Shown here: piece after piece, positions 15,728-38,323 of the stretch
Numbering within the stretch: the first letter of the stretch is position 1
Layout of the letters: the number at the start of each line of letters is the position of its first letter
NCBI GenBank assembly: GCA_002104945.1
Contig: MCFH01000022.1
Location: 1 to 64,000 of the forward strand
Direction: 5' to 3'
Source of the DNA: Piromyces finnis
Taxonomy: Eukaryota; Neocallimastigomycota; Neocallimastigomycetes; Neocallimastigales; Neocallimastigaceae
Length of the DNA stretch: 64,000 bases
The notes under the pieces: generated by a model
What the model was told of the DNA's origin: nothing
The model's input: the letters and a program-made list of their open reading frames with translations, nothing else
Database searches by the model: none
Position numbers and translations under genes: made by a program

Positions 15728-18700
15728 TTAGTAACATGATTTAATAAAATCATGTTTCAACATATTTTCCATACGTTCGGAAGAACAATGTAGAATTAAT
15801 TGAACAAATTTAAGAGCAATATCTGGATGTTCCCTACAAAGATTTTCATAGTTTGGATAATCAATAGACCAAATCTTGGAATCTTTTTGAGCTACCAACT
15901 TTGTACGATGAGGAATCTTTGAGAAAAACTCTACATCCCCAATAACTGAATCTAAAATAATAATAAAAAAGTATTATATAGGATTAACATAATATAAATA
16001 ATAATGATGGAATAGTATTTATTAAAATATAAATATATTTAATTTATATTATTTTATGTATCAATGGATAGTTTACGTGAAATAAGGGTTCCTATCACTT
16101 TTTCCTTTACTATATGATTAGATGTTTCATATACGGAATAAAGGAGAGCTTGTCCACTTTCTACAATATAAATTTGATTTTCATCAATATTGCTATTTTT
16201 TTCCCACAATATCATACTTTTCTTAATTTCAAAGCATTTAAAGTATTTTGTAAGTTCAAAAAAGACATCTATATTTACTTCATTATTTACTTCATTGTTT
16301 GCATTTAATAAAGTCTGAATAAGGAGTCTTAAAGGTTGATCAAAGTCATTAATATTTACTTTGGTAACAGATTTATATGATTTATAATTTGTGAAAGAAG
16401 GTGAAGGATGAATTGCAATTGAGTTGACTGGTGAAAACGTTACTAAATTTGGATTTAAACTTTCACGATTTAAAACAATTTTCTTTGTTCCATCTTCGGC
16501 AGTTAATAATAAATATTCTCTTATTGAAGTATCATATTGAGTTTCCAATAACTCAAAAAAAATATTTAAATAATAATATATAAAATATATAAAATATAAA
16601 ATATATATATTATTAATCAACACAATATTTAATTTAAATTATAAAATAAAATAACAATGATAAAGTATATTTTATATTATTTACCATATTTTCACACCAT
16701 TCAATAGCAGAATCATAATTACTAAAATATTTAAAATAATCATTATTTTTTTCTTCATCAATATTACTTAAAAAACCAACTCTATTCAAAGGATCAATAC
16801 TGGTGGGTTGAAGATTGCATAATAATAAATATATTCTCTTTTTTCTATTAAATTGAAGATAGATTAAATATAAATAAATATGGATTATTAATGATTTAAT
16901 ATATTAATAATAAATGAAATAAATATATATAAAAAAAAAAAAAATAATAATAATTCTAATTATAGTAATTTAATATTATCATCTACTAACTTTAAATTGG
17001 ATTTAATCTTAATAAAAGCTTCACTTGCACTGTAATCCATTCCTATAAATATATATATATATCATATTTAATGTGTTTATTTAATAAATCATTAAAAAAA
17101 AAAAAAGAAAAATAATTAACTTACCACTGACTAATTTAAAATCAAAAATGATATATTTAATGGAATAAGTATCTGTTTTAATTATCATTGTATTGATATA
17201 ATCATTAATTTGTTGAAAAGTTCCAAAAAAAATAAAACCTTGGAAACGTAAAACCTTAATTTGAACACCAACATTGTTTAAGAAAGTTCTTTGACTTTTT
17301 AAGCGATAAACAGTACTAATAATAAAAAAAAAAAAAAAAAGTTTATAAAAAATGATTTTTACAATTTATATATAATTGTTGATTTCATTGATCTTTTTCA
17401 ATATACATATATATAATACCTTGGTAATTCTGAACCAGTATGAACAGATCTAATAATTTTTCTACGACTTAAAGTGATAATAAAGAAGATACAAGCAACA
17501 ATTATACCAACTATTAATAAAAATAATAATGATGATAATTAAATCAAAGAAATAAAGATATTAATATTTTTATTTTTGATTCAGAGTTGAAGGAATTAAG
17601 TTTTTCAATAACTTTATTGACTCACCAACAATGCCTTCGGTGAAACCCCATACATCCATACAAATAACAATTAAGACAATAGTAGCATATTCAATAGTAC
17701 TGACAGTAGCAAAAGTATCTAATAAAGCTTCTTTCATTAAATCAAAACCTAAATGGAAAATAAGACCTCCAACAATAATAGTAGGAACAAATTTGATAAA
17801 AGAAGTACCAATTACTAATAAAGCAAAGGTTGCAACAGCCAACATAAAACCAGCAATATTACTATCACCACCTGAACGAATAAATAATACTGAATTGGAA
17901 TATACTAAATAATTTTGAAGAGAACCCACAAAACCAGACTATAGAATAAATAAATAAAAATATTGAAATTTTAATAAAAAAAAAAAATAGTATAAACATT
18001 TATCATATATCAGTATCTATTTATATATCTTATGTTTTTGTAATATTTTTTTTATCAACTTACTAATAAATTTGTATAACCATGAATACAAAGTTCTTTA
18101 TTAATATCAACATCAGTATTAACAGAAACTGATAGGGCAGGAACATTAATAGGAACATGCAATATACCAAAGAAAACCAAAGCACAAATAGTTCCTAAGG
18201 TAGAAGGAATGACAGACCATTGAGTTTTTCTGAAATCAAAGTAGGTCCAGAAAGTATAAAATGGAACATTTTCTTGATTATCATTATCAGAAACAAGATT
18301 AAAAAGCCAACCCTGTTCTCTTAAGTTGTTTAAATCAAAACCTCCAAGGAATACTACAATGTAAAAAATAATTGGAAGAGCTAAAAAAAATGTAGGAGTT
18401 AAGAGAGGATGACTAACTTTGGTGTGTACAATACTAAGGGAAAGAGCTAATATCATAGATAATAACCAAATAGGTAATGTTGAAGTAGTGAAAATGTTTC
18501 TTACATAATCAAATGTTAATTCAAATGAGTAGCCAGTAATTATTTCAATACCTGTTTGAAGTAGAAAGAGGCCAATACCACCAATACAACCAATTAAAAT
18601 ATGTCTTGGGAAAAATGACATAATATTACCCTTTCAAAGAAAAATAATAATAATAATAATAAAATAAAATTATTAATAAAAAAATAGCTTATACTTTTGT

Positions 18701-19637
18701 TATTATATTTATTTCATAATTCTTTACTGATATATTACCATTTTAAATTTTCCCAAAAGATAAAAGACAACACCAGTCAAAACAGTACTTAAAGAATATG
18801 CAACCATAACAGTGGCAATAATTTCTTTTGGATGTTCAACACCTACTTCATTAATAATAATTTGACATATAATATGAAGAAATGGCATTACTTCAATCAT
18901 CTTTTATTAGTAATAAATAAAAATAAAAGTAAAATATTTTATATAAATAAAAGTTAGTTTTTACATTATAATTAATATGGTTTAATGCATATTTATTTCT
19001 TATTTACTTACCATGCTACCATTACCACCTTTAAAATTACTTAATCCACTACAATAAACTAATTGGGATATGATAGTACTATGAAAAATAATAATGCATA
19101 ATGTGTAATATATAAATATATATATATATTTTTTCAAAATATATATATAATAGAAAATAGAAGAAAAATAAAAAAAACTCAATATTCTCATAATGATTGA
19201 TATAATAGTAAAAACTATAATTATAGTTTTTAATTACTGTTATATTATAATTATGATTATGATTATTTTTAATACCTAACTAAAAACATGGATATACCAG
19301 ATTGAACATAAGTTTTTGGCATAGATTCATGCTTTGGAAAAATAATAATACCATAGGAAAGGGAATCCAATAAATTTAATAAGACACCTAATAATACAGC
19401 TGGTAAAAACTTAATGAATTGAATACTCCAATCTTTCATATAAGTACAGAAATCTATATGTCCATGAACATTAGTATGTGAGGTTGTCAATGGAGTAGTT
19501 TCATTTGCAGTGCTAATATTTGATACTATTGTAGGTGCAATCGGTGAAAAGTTATCTTTTTCATTTTGATAATAATTAAATTCAGTATCAAGTCTATAAT
19601 CGTTAATATTTGGACCAGTTTGATTATTATTTTTTAA

Positions 19638-19687
<50 letters not shown>

Positions 19688-20516
19688 CAAATTTATTAGC
19701 TTCACAATTAGAATTTAACTTGATACTCGATTTTGAAAATGTACCATAAGAAGAATATTGTTGAACTGTAATTGGACTTTCATATTCATCTACTTCAAAT
19801 ATACTATTATCAAGTTTATATTTAATTGTAGAAGATCGTTGGTTATCATTCGAGTTATTATTAGAAATAGAATTTTTTCGTTTAACTATATCAAAGTTAT
19901 AAAATATTCCATTAGGTTTTGAAGCCGAAGAAATATGATTTAAATTATTACTCTTTTTATTATTCATAGTATTATTTATATTATTGATTTCAATTATTTT
20001 TTCATCTCCTGGTTTTGCCTGATTATGGCTATATATAATTTTTATTTCATCCAAATTTTCGTCTCTTTCTTTTAACGAAGCAAAATAATTTAAATCTGGA
20101 TTAAATTCCCGATCTATCCATGATAACGTTTCATAACGAACTATTATTATAAATTTTAATAGTATAATATACATATATAACAAATAATAAAGAATATGAA
20201 TATTATTAACATTAAATATAAAGTCTAAAAAGTAATAATAATAATTTTTTTGTATCCTTATTCACCATTCTCAGGAGCAATTGAATTTTTATTCATTATT
20301 TTAATCGATTTATTTTCAATATTTTCACGTTTATACTCTACAATTAAAAAATATAATAAATAAATAAATAAAATATGTTACACATGGAATATCAATGAAT
20401 TATATATTTTATAAAATATATTTTTATTTTAATTATTTACCTTTTAAATTAAATGATAAATGCTTCGATTTTTTCGAATTATTACCATTTTCTTGTTCAT
20501 TTGGTAATGGTTTCAT
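15728..20516 (-). CDS. SulP/SLC26-family transporter with STAS and cNMP-binding-like domains (Vsb1-like)
   Basis: Thirteen minus-strand exons (20516-20441, 20337-20266, 20140-19276, 19078-19012, 18900-18739, 18630-18064, 17938-17626, 17510-17420, 17315-17125, 17042-16991, 16844-16685, 16551-16077, 15951-15728) join in phase to 1104 residues. A disordered N-terminus with an Asn run precedes a SulP membrane core with FLPAVLLGVLLNLLDSLSYG, SFFPRHILIGCIGG, FFGILHVPINVPALS and SLQNYLVYSNSVLFIR. These match yeast YGR125W/Vsb1, a vacuolar basic-amino-acid transport factor. Exons 9-11 form the STAS domain (IIFDFKLVSGMDYSASEAF), and exons 12-13 resemble the cyclic-nucleotide-binding fold (VESGQALLYSVYE, SVIGDVEFFSKIPHRTKLVA). 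A vacuolar location is inferred from yeast. Intron 10 uses a GTTAGT donor. The family call is strong; the substrate is unknown. Confidence 0.9.
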
Positions 20517-22003
20517 TTTTTTTTTTTGATTTGTAATTTTTTTTTCTTTGAAGTAATAGTTTTAGTATTATTATTATAATTGTTGTTGTTGTTGTTGTTG
20601 TTTTATTGCTTTAAGTATATTTTGCAAATATAGAAAAAATATTTATATATATATAAATTATTATCCTAGTTAATATATATCTTTATCTAATTATTTCTTT
20701 TGCTAAGAATAAAAGAATAAACAATTTATTAAAAAAAAAAATCTTAATAAATATATTAACTTTATAATTTTTTATATATAAATTAGAAATTTCAATGATA
20801 TTATTTTCTATTAAATTTTTTTTTTTTTTTTTAATAATAATATTATTGATGTATTCCTATATATTATTTTTCCTTTATCTTTTTTCTTATTACTTTTTTA
20901 TTTCTTTTAATTTTTATTTTTTATTTTTTAATTTTGGTTTTTTTTTTTAAATATATATATATATATATAAGAATATATAGATTATCTGAGTAATTTTAAT
21001 ATAGTTATTTTTTCTCAATTTCTTTTATATATTGTCATAATTATTTTCGTAAAAATATCAATAAATAAAAATTAAAAGCTTTTTTATATATTGTTCTTTT
21101 TTTGTTTTTGTTTTGTTTTGTTTTTGCTTTGCTTTGTTTTGTTTTTTATTTCTGTTGTTTACTTTTTTCTTTTTTTTTACAATTATCGAAAATTTATTGA
21201 AAATTCTTTAAAAAAAAAAGTAAAATTTTTGTTAAGTTTAAACACCTTTTGACATTTATCATCTTTAAAAAATTAATTAAAAAAAGTTATATTCATAATA
21301 AATTGAATTCATATATTCAAATAATATTATAATATATATACCAATTTAATAAAATAATTTTTCTTTTTTTTATTATTTATGAAGAAGTTTATAAATAATA
21401 AAATTAATTTATCTATTTATTTGGTTTATTTTTTTTTCTGTTTTATGTTTATTACATAATATTATAATATATTGATGTGTCTATAAAGTATTAATTTTTT
21501 ATTTAATAGAAAATTATTAATAATTATCATAATATACTTACAATTTATTTTGCAATAGTATTACAATTTAATAAGTTTGTCAATTGACAATATATTGTTA
21601 TTATCTTTATCATTATTATTATGGCTGATAATAAATATGACATGAATAAAAAACACCTCTTCAAAATCTAATGTTTATTATAGTAATCTTATTTAGTATG
21701 AATAAAAGGAAAAAAAAATAACAGTATAGTTCTTCAATTATTTCTAATTGTTTGAATCATAATTGAAATGCTCATTATATTATAGAATTTAATAATTTCT
21801 GATAAATTTTATTTAAAATATTTTATTTCATGAATACAATGTTAATTATATAATAATCTTGAAATATAATTATAAAAAATTAATTATCAAATGCGCTAAG
21901 TCAAAAAAAAGGTTAAATAATAATTTTTAGCATTTGATGTAACAATAATATAAAAGAAAATGTGGATATTTTTTATTTAATAAAAAAAATTGTTCTATAA
22001 AAA

Positions 22004-22047
<44 letters not shown>

Positions 22048-23557
22048 AAAAATATTTATATATATATATTTTTTTTATAAATAAAATATATTAAAAAATA
22101 AAACTTTCTATCATTTGATATTATAAAATTTTAATAAATAAAAAAAATACAATTTATACATCGTTTTATATGTAAAAAAAAGTTAAAGGATAATTTAATA
22201 TAAATCATTCATTCAGATGATTATTTATTTTAATTAAGAATTAATATTTTTAAAACTAATAGAAATATATTTTTTATTATATTTTATTATACATAATAAT
22301 TATTATAAAATAAAAATATTTATGATTAATTATATAATAATTATTATTTATTATGTTTTGATGTAATAAAATATAAATATTAAATAATAAGAAAAAATAA
22401 ATATTTTTTATAACAAAGCAATTTAATTAAATTAACATTATTCAAAAAACAGGAAAAAAAAAACATATTTCTTCTATTATTTATTATATATTATTATTCT
22501 AAATTATCTTTTTAATTTTATTTAGTTAATTATATAAAAATAACATTGATATAATTTATATTATATATTTTTTATTGAATTATTGTAGTTGAATTAAATC
22601 CATTATCGATATATGGTTTTTAAATGATTTTGAAGCTTCTTTTTATCATCATAATCATTATTATTATTATCATTATTATTATTATTTTCTTAGTATTATT
22701 AATTTTTTTATTAAATAAAAATATTTAATAAATAATATTATTAACTCCAAAGAAATAGAAATAAAATATATAATTATTATTTTAGCTAAATAAAAAAAGT
22801 CGAAAAATATTTAATTTTAAATAGTTTTTTTTATAATATATACTATTTATTTATTTAATTCATTATAAACATTATTTTGTATTGAAAGGATTAGAATTAT
22901 TTATTATTGATCATGTAACATAAATTTCTCTAATCCTTTTAATATAAACCATTATTCTTTATATAAATAAAATATATAAATGATATAGATAATCATTAAT
23001 TAAAAGTCACATTATTGTTTTTTTTTTTTATAATATTAAATAAAACACAATAGTAATAAATAATAATTATTAAATATAAAATATTCAGTGATGAAATGAA
23101 TAACTTAAGGGAATAACAAAATAAATTGTACATTTTTTATTTTATTTTATTATAGAATACTATAGAAAATGCTTACAGTTTAATTATTTAAATATTTTAT
23201 ATTGTTTCAATTTGCACTCTCTTTTATTTGTATTACCATTCATAATGTTTATAATTGTTTGATAAAATCTACTAAATAATTATCATTTTTGGATTACATT
23301 AAAAAAAATATATATATAAGAAATATAATAAAAATATTAAAAAAAGAATAAAATTAAGGTTTACCTATAAAATTAAAGATATAATTTCACATTTTCATTC
23401 TTTATATAATTTCAATATTAATTAATATATAATATTGAAAAAAAATACGCATAAAAAATATTTTATATATTAATTATTAAAATATTTTATTCTTTTTTTT
23501 TTTTTCTTCATACATTTGTTACGAACTTTTATTATAAATAAAATAATAAGAACTAAG
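20517..23557. other. 3-kb AT desert between divergent genes
   Basis: Shared upstream region of the SulP gene (minus) and the Cdc123 gene (plus). It is A/T-only over most of its length, with a 32-base A run near 22010-22041, GTTTT/GCTTT repeats near 21105-21145 and a TTG repeat near 20580-20600. No gene, tRNA or element recognised. Confidence 0.65.
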
Positions 23558-24028
23558 ATGCCAACAATAGAAGATAAAGAAAAACAAAAATTAAATGAAA
23601 ATATAAATCAAGAAGAAGAATTCAATTTTAATTGTACAATAAGTCAAGTTGATAATTGCGATTTCTCAAAGTGGTATCCGAAATATAAAAAAATATCTTT
23701 AAAATCTCGCATTATACCCTTAGAAGAAGAATTTATCAATTATTTAAACGAGGATGGAATTTATTTACCATTTAATGAGTAAGTAAATCAATTATTTAAA
23801 ACACTGAAATATAAATTAAAACGAAATTTCATTTTAATTTCATTATATAAAATGAATTTCATGCTAATTTAAATTATATTGATTAAACTTGTTATTTAAT
23901 ATTAAAAATAATGTGAAAGTGACGGACAACCACAGAAATTTTATCATGCAGAAAAAGATATTTATGAAATTGATTCAGATTGGTCTTCTGATGAATATGA
24001 AGATGAAGATGAAGATGATAATATTGTA

Positions 24029-24066
<38 letters not shown>

Positions 24067-24364
24067 TTATATATAATAAATAAAATAAATAGTACTGAAA
24101 TGATAGCTTTATTTATTTTTTTTTATAATGTTAATTTTTTATATATAATAATTATCAATAATTCTTTAAATTCTTAGAACAAAATTCCATCTTTTCCGTT
24201 ACTAGAAAAACAAATTAATGAGGTTATTGAAGAATTTAATGGAAATGTATTCCCAAAATTAAATTGGAGTGCTCCAAAGGTAATAAATTATTATTATTAT
24301 TATTATTATTATAATAATAATAATATATTTAATATAATTAATATCTTATGTAATTATATTTTAA

Positions 24365-24401
<37 letters not shown>

Positions 24402-25377
24402 TTAAACTTCATAGGATGCTGCATGGATTTCTATAAGTCAATCTTTAAAATGCACAAATCCATCAGAGATTTTTCTTTTACTTAAAAGTTCAGATTTTAT
24501 TAATCATGACATATCGCATGCTTACAAAAATTGTTCAGATTATAAAGAATCCTCGGAAAATAATAAGGAAGAAAATAAGAATAATAAAGATAAAAATAAT
24601 GAAGATTCTTTAGAAAGTAAAACTATTACTAGGCCAAAAACTTTCTGTTTAGTATTACGTAAATGGTATGATCTTTTACCTTCAATGGAATTTCGCTGTT
24701 TTGTTCGTGATAACAAACTAGTTGCTATTAGTCAGCGTGATTATGTTACTTATTATGATTTTTTAACTGATATAAAAGATGAATTAGAAGATATAATTTT
24801 AGATTTTTTTGAGGATTATATTCAAGGAACTTTTGATGATTCAAGTTGTATGTGTTTAATATTTAACTAAATAAGAAGTAAAAATTATAAATGTGTGAAT
24901 ATTAGCTTTTAGTTTAATATTTAATTTATTTAAGGAAAGTAAAAATATTAGATTTGTTAATATTTTAACCATTATATTTATTTTTATATATAATTATAAA
25001 TATCTTTAGATGTTTTCGATGTATATATTAATAAAAAAAATAAGCGTATTTTCTTACTTGATTTTAACCCATTCTCAATAACCACTGATTCTTTATTATT
25101 TAAATGGCCGGAACTTTTAAAATTAGAAGAAATGGAATTTAGATTGGTAGAATCTGAAGCTCATGCTAAAGAAACCTCACATGGTGGTATTAATCCAATT
25201 TATTCTACAAATTCTGTACCACAAGAATTGATTGATTTCGGGGAAGGAAAAACTTTATTAGAATTCACTGAAACATTTGCCAAACAACTTCAACAAATGT
25301 CCATAGATTATGATAGTAGTGATAATGAAAAAGAGGAAAAAGTAAAAAATAAACCTACCAACTCTTTTCCTAATTAA
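23558..25377 (+). CDS. CDC123: Cdc123/D123 eIF2-assembly protein
   Basis: Predicted ATP-grasp-related chaperone that helps assemble the translation initiation factor eIF2 (alpha with gamma subunits) in the cytosol. Five exons (23558-23778, 23920-24025, 24178-24279, 24415-24847, 25010-25377) join in phase to 409 residues. Family marks: FSKWYPKYKKISLKSRIIPL with an ED-rich loop after it; 'FPKLNWSAPKDAAWIS'; 'LVLRKWYDLLPSMEFRCFVR'; 'AISQRDYVTYYDFL'; and YVFDVYI ... IFLLDFNPF, where the Asp and Asn of DFNP are the conserved metal/nucleotide ligands. A Lys/Asn/Glu-rich insert (around residues 190-215) and a Lys/Glu-rich tail are lineage features. The start is the ATG at 23558; the frame is open further 5' but has no ATG there. 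Confidence 0.92.
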
Positions 25378-25468
25378 TAGAGGAATATTATAATATATGT
25401 TTATATATTTATATTCATGCTAGATACAAATAGAAATAAAGTATTGACATATTATTTCAGTTTTATTT

Positions 25469-25534
<66 letters not shown>

Positions 25535-26660
25535 GAGAATAAAATTTCAAATATTATTATCAAATATTTTGTAACAATTTATTTAAAGTATTAATTGATT
25601 CTTTTATAATTAATTAAATGATATAGATTTATTCTAAACATCATCAAAATGATTATAAGTTGATAAAATAGTATCAATCAATAAAACTTATATAGAATAT
25701 ATTATATATATTAGTAAGAATGATTTTATTTCAATATAAAATTTGATCAATAATAATAATTTTATTAATGGTAATTATACTGAATTAATTATAGAAAATT
25801 AACATGAATTTATATAACTATGGCTTTTTGTTTGTATAATGAAATAATCTATATAATATTAGTACATTTCAATTATAAAAATAAAAGTATAAACCATAAT
25901 AGTTATTAATATTTAATTTATAGCTAATAAAATTTATATTAGAAGTAATATTATAATTTTTTTCAGATGTTATTATTAAATGAAATTATTTATATGTCTG
26001 AATTTAATATGTAATATGTACGAATAAATTAATACATTAATTTCACATTAAATTTATATTAATTTATATTTTACATAAAATAATATTATTAACATAGATA
26101 ATTTTAACAATACATGAAGTATATTTATATAAAATACTGTTTATCACTTATTTATATCAATAATTGTTTTCTATAATCAACTTAATTTATTTTATGGTCA
26201 AAAGCATAATTGAATTAAAGAAAAAGTTACATTTTAAAACTTACAATGTAATAAAAGTTTTTTTTTTTTAGTTTTTATTTCTATATATATTGTATTATAT
26301 ATAATGCTTATAAAATCTATAGTTACTATTTATTTTTGTATATATTATTTAACTATCCATATTGTACAATGATTTCAAATATTACGTATACAATTTTAGT
26401 TCGTGATATTACATTTATTACACTTTATTTCCTATTTTGCACTTATATTTTTTTATTTATCATCCACAATAGAAGAAAAATATATATATATAAAAGAAAT
26501 AATAAAAATTAAAAAAAAAAAAATACAATAACAACAATAATAACAATAACAGTAACAACAACAGCAATAAAAAACAACAACAACATATTTTTATTTTTTT
26601 TTCTTTTTATATTTCAATTTGTAATTTTTATATATATAACTTATTAATAATAAAGAAGTA
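25378..26660. other. Intergenic AT-rich DNA
   Basis: Spacer between Cdc123 and the TPR gene. It holds (AT)n at about 25466-25505 followed by a 28-base T run, and a purine-poor ACAACA-rich leader near 26525-26585 just before the TPR start. No gene found. Confidence 0.65.
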
Positions 26661-35161
<8,501 letters not shown>

Positions 35162-35673
35162 TTATCCTTTTCAATATATATTTAAAAAAAAAAAAGAAAA
35201 AGAAAGTAAAAACAAACAAAAATATTAAAATAATATATATAATGTTTTTTAAATTTATTATAAATGTCTTTTTTTTAATATATTATGTTTCTTTTTTATT
35301 ATTTATATTTTTATTTTATTAATAAACTAAAAATTTTATTTTTAATAATTATTTATTTTGATATGAAATAAGTAAATTATTTATTTATATATCTTAAAAA
35401 CATTACATTTTATGTACATTTAATATTTATTGGCTATATATAAATGTTTGTAATCATATTATTTCTATTTCTTTCTTATTTCAAAAAATAAGTTCATTAA
35501 CAATAAATTATATAAATAAAAATTATATTAAATATATAAGCCACAATATAAACATATAAATACATTTAATTTGTTTTAATTTACATTATTAGATATTAAT
35601 AAAGTTTATATTTAAATAATATTATTAGTTTTTTCTATATAATATTTATAAATAAGATAAATAAGAAATACTT
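35162..35673. other. Intergenic between convergent genes
   Basis: Shared 3' flank of the TPR gene (plus) and BLOC1S1 (minus). AT-rich, no gene, no clear terminator beyond A/T runs. Confidence 0.7.
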
Positions 35674-36727
<1,054 letters not shown>

Positions 36728-37462
36728 TTTTATTATAATAAATAAAAAGAAAATTACTCTATATTAAAATAAATTTTAAAATGAAATATAATGCAAGACT
36801 AAACAAAATGTATATAATTTTATATTAATTGTATATAGCCTTTGACAATTTTTTATTTCATATATTTTAAAAATAAAGAAAAGTGATCGATATAGGTGAA
36901 ATTTAAAACAATTCAAAATAAACTTAACTAGTGAAGCATAATATTATAATATACGCCAAAAGGAATACAAAATATTATTATATATTAAATAATATTATAA
37001 ATGCTAAGCAATATTAAATTTGATATTAACTTTATGTTATTAATATAAATTATTTCTACATCATAAAAAAATATAATGTATAATATATATAATAATATAT
37101 AATGTATATTGTTATAATAATATATATTATTTCTACAACGTAAAGAATATAATGTATAATATATATAATAATATATAATGTAAAGATAATGTTGAAACAA
37201 CTGTAAATATAATGAATATTCCAAATTATTTAACAATTATTTTAAAATTTTGTTAGTATTTTTTTTTGGAATAATTAAATAATAATTAATTTAAAAAAAG
37301 GATAAGCTAAGTTCCATCAAGAACTTAAAACTATAGTTATAAATAATTTTTCTTACTTCCATTTTGGGGTGTAAATAAATGATGGATTTATTCATATATC
37401 TATTATAAAAAAGGGTAAAAAAATCGTCAAGAAAACTAAGTGAAAAAGTTCTGTATTCGGTG

Positions 37463-37495
<33 letters not shown>

Positions 37496-37589
37496 CTAGG
37501 AAGAGAATACACTTCTTATATTTATTAATTTGAGATATTATATAATATTAGGTGATAATACATATAGATATAATAAATAATAAATAAAA

Positions 37590-37627
<38 letters not shown>

Positions 37628-38323
37628 AATATAAAATAAAATAAAATAAAATAATTATTAAAGTTGTATAAAAGTTCAATGAACTCTGCAATTAGTACTG
37701 TGTGGGATTGGTCCCTACCTAATAAATTAAATGAAATAAAAAAGAGAAGTAACATCAGGTATGATAGTATGGTGTCTACTAAACTCTTCCATGAGCTCAT
37801 GTTTTCATTCGAAGAAATACTAACATTGAACCCTGTGTACGGAACATTAAGAATGTTTGTGTATTCAGATCATTCTAATATCAATGATGAAAAGATTATT
37901 CATCATATCTGCAACATGGACTCAGGAGTAACTCTCTAGTAGTGTTTTCATAACCTCAAACACATATAAATGAAAACATATTTAAGTATCTTTTAAGAGA
38001 ATATATCGCTGATAAATGTGTTTCATTCATTGTTTATTTATTTTATTATTTATTATTTATTATTTATTATTTATTATTTATTATTTATTATTTATTATTA
38101 TTTATTTATTTATTGATTTAATTTATTTATTATTTATTTATTTAGTAAAAGAAATGCTTTTTTTTATTTATATTTTAAAACTTCTTTTTGATTTTATTTA
38201 ATATTATGTGAAATATTTTTTTAATATTTTTAATTTAAAACATATTTTTTCGGAGTTTTTATAAATTATCTATTATCTTCTGTAATTTTCTATTATCTAT
38301 TTTTTTTTCTTTAAAAAACTATT
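36728..38323. other. Intergenic with repeats and one orphan open frame
   Basis: Spacer between BLOC1S1 and EMC1. It contains a repeated segment of about 37 bp (ATATAATGTATAATATATAT core near 37069 and again near 37147), a T run at 37466-37491, (TA)n at 37595-37621, TTATTTA heptamer repeats at 38045-38100, and the less AT-biased stretch 37660-37940 listed separately. Confidence 0.6.
37679..37939 (+). CDS. Orphan open frame, 86 residues, unrecognised
   Basis: I do not recognise it. The frame from ATG 37679 (MNSAISTVWDWSLPNKLNEI) to TAG 37939 has clearly higher GC and more mixed codons than flanking DNA, and a TATAAAAG-like motif sits just before it. The opposite strand is also partly open (37800-37525), so the strand is not settled. 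It could be a small gene, a missed exon or a fragment of a mobile element. No zinc, transmembrane or signal motif is evident in the plus-strand reading. Confidence 0.25.
   Translation: MNSAISTVWDWSLPNKLNEIKKRSNIRYDSMVSTKLFHELMFSFEEILTLNPVYGTLRMFVYSDHSNINDEKIIHHICNMDSGVTL

Noticed and set aside
17631-17912. Plus-strand 93-codon frame
   Set aside because: Antisense of SulP exon 7, whose minus-strand reading matches the family.
23516-23557. Upstream extension of Cdc123
   Set aside because: The extension has no ATG (opens at TTG) and is not like the family; ATG 23558 fits the conserved N-terminus.
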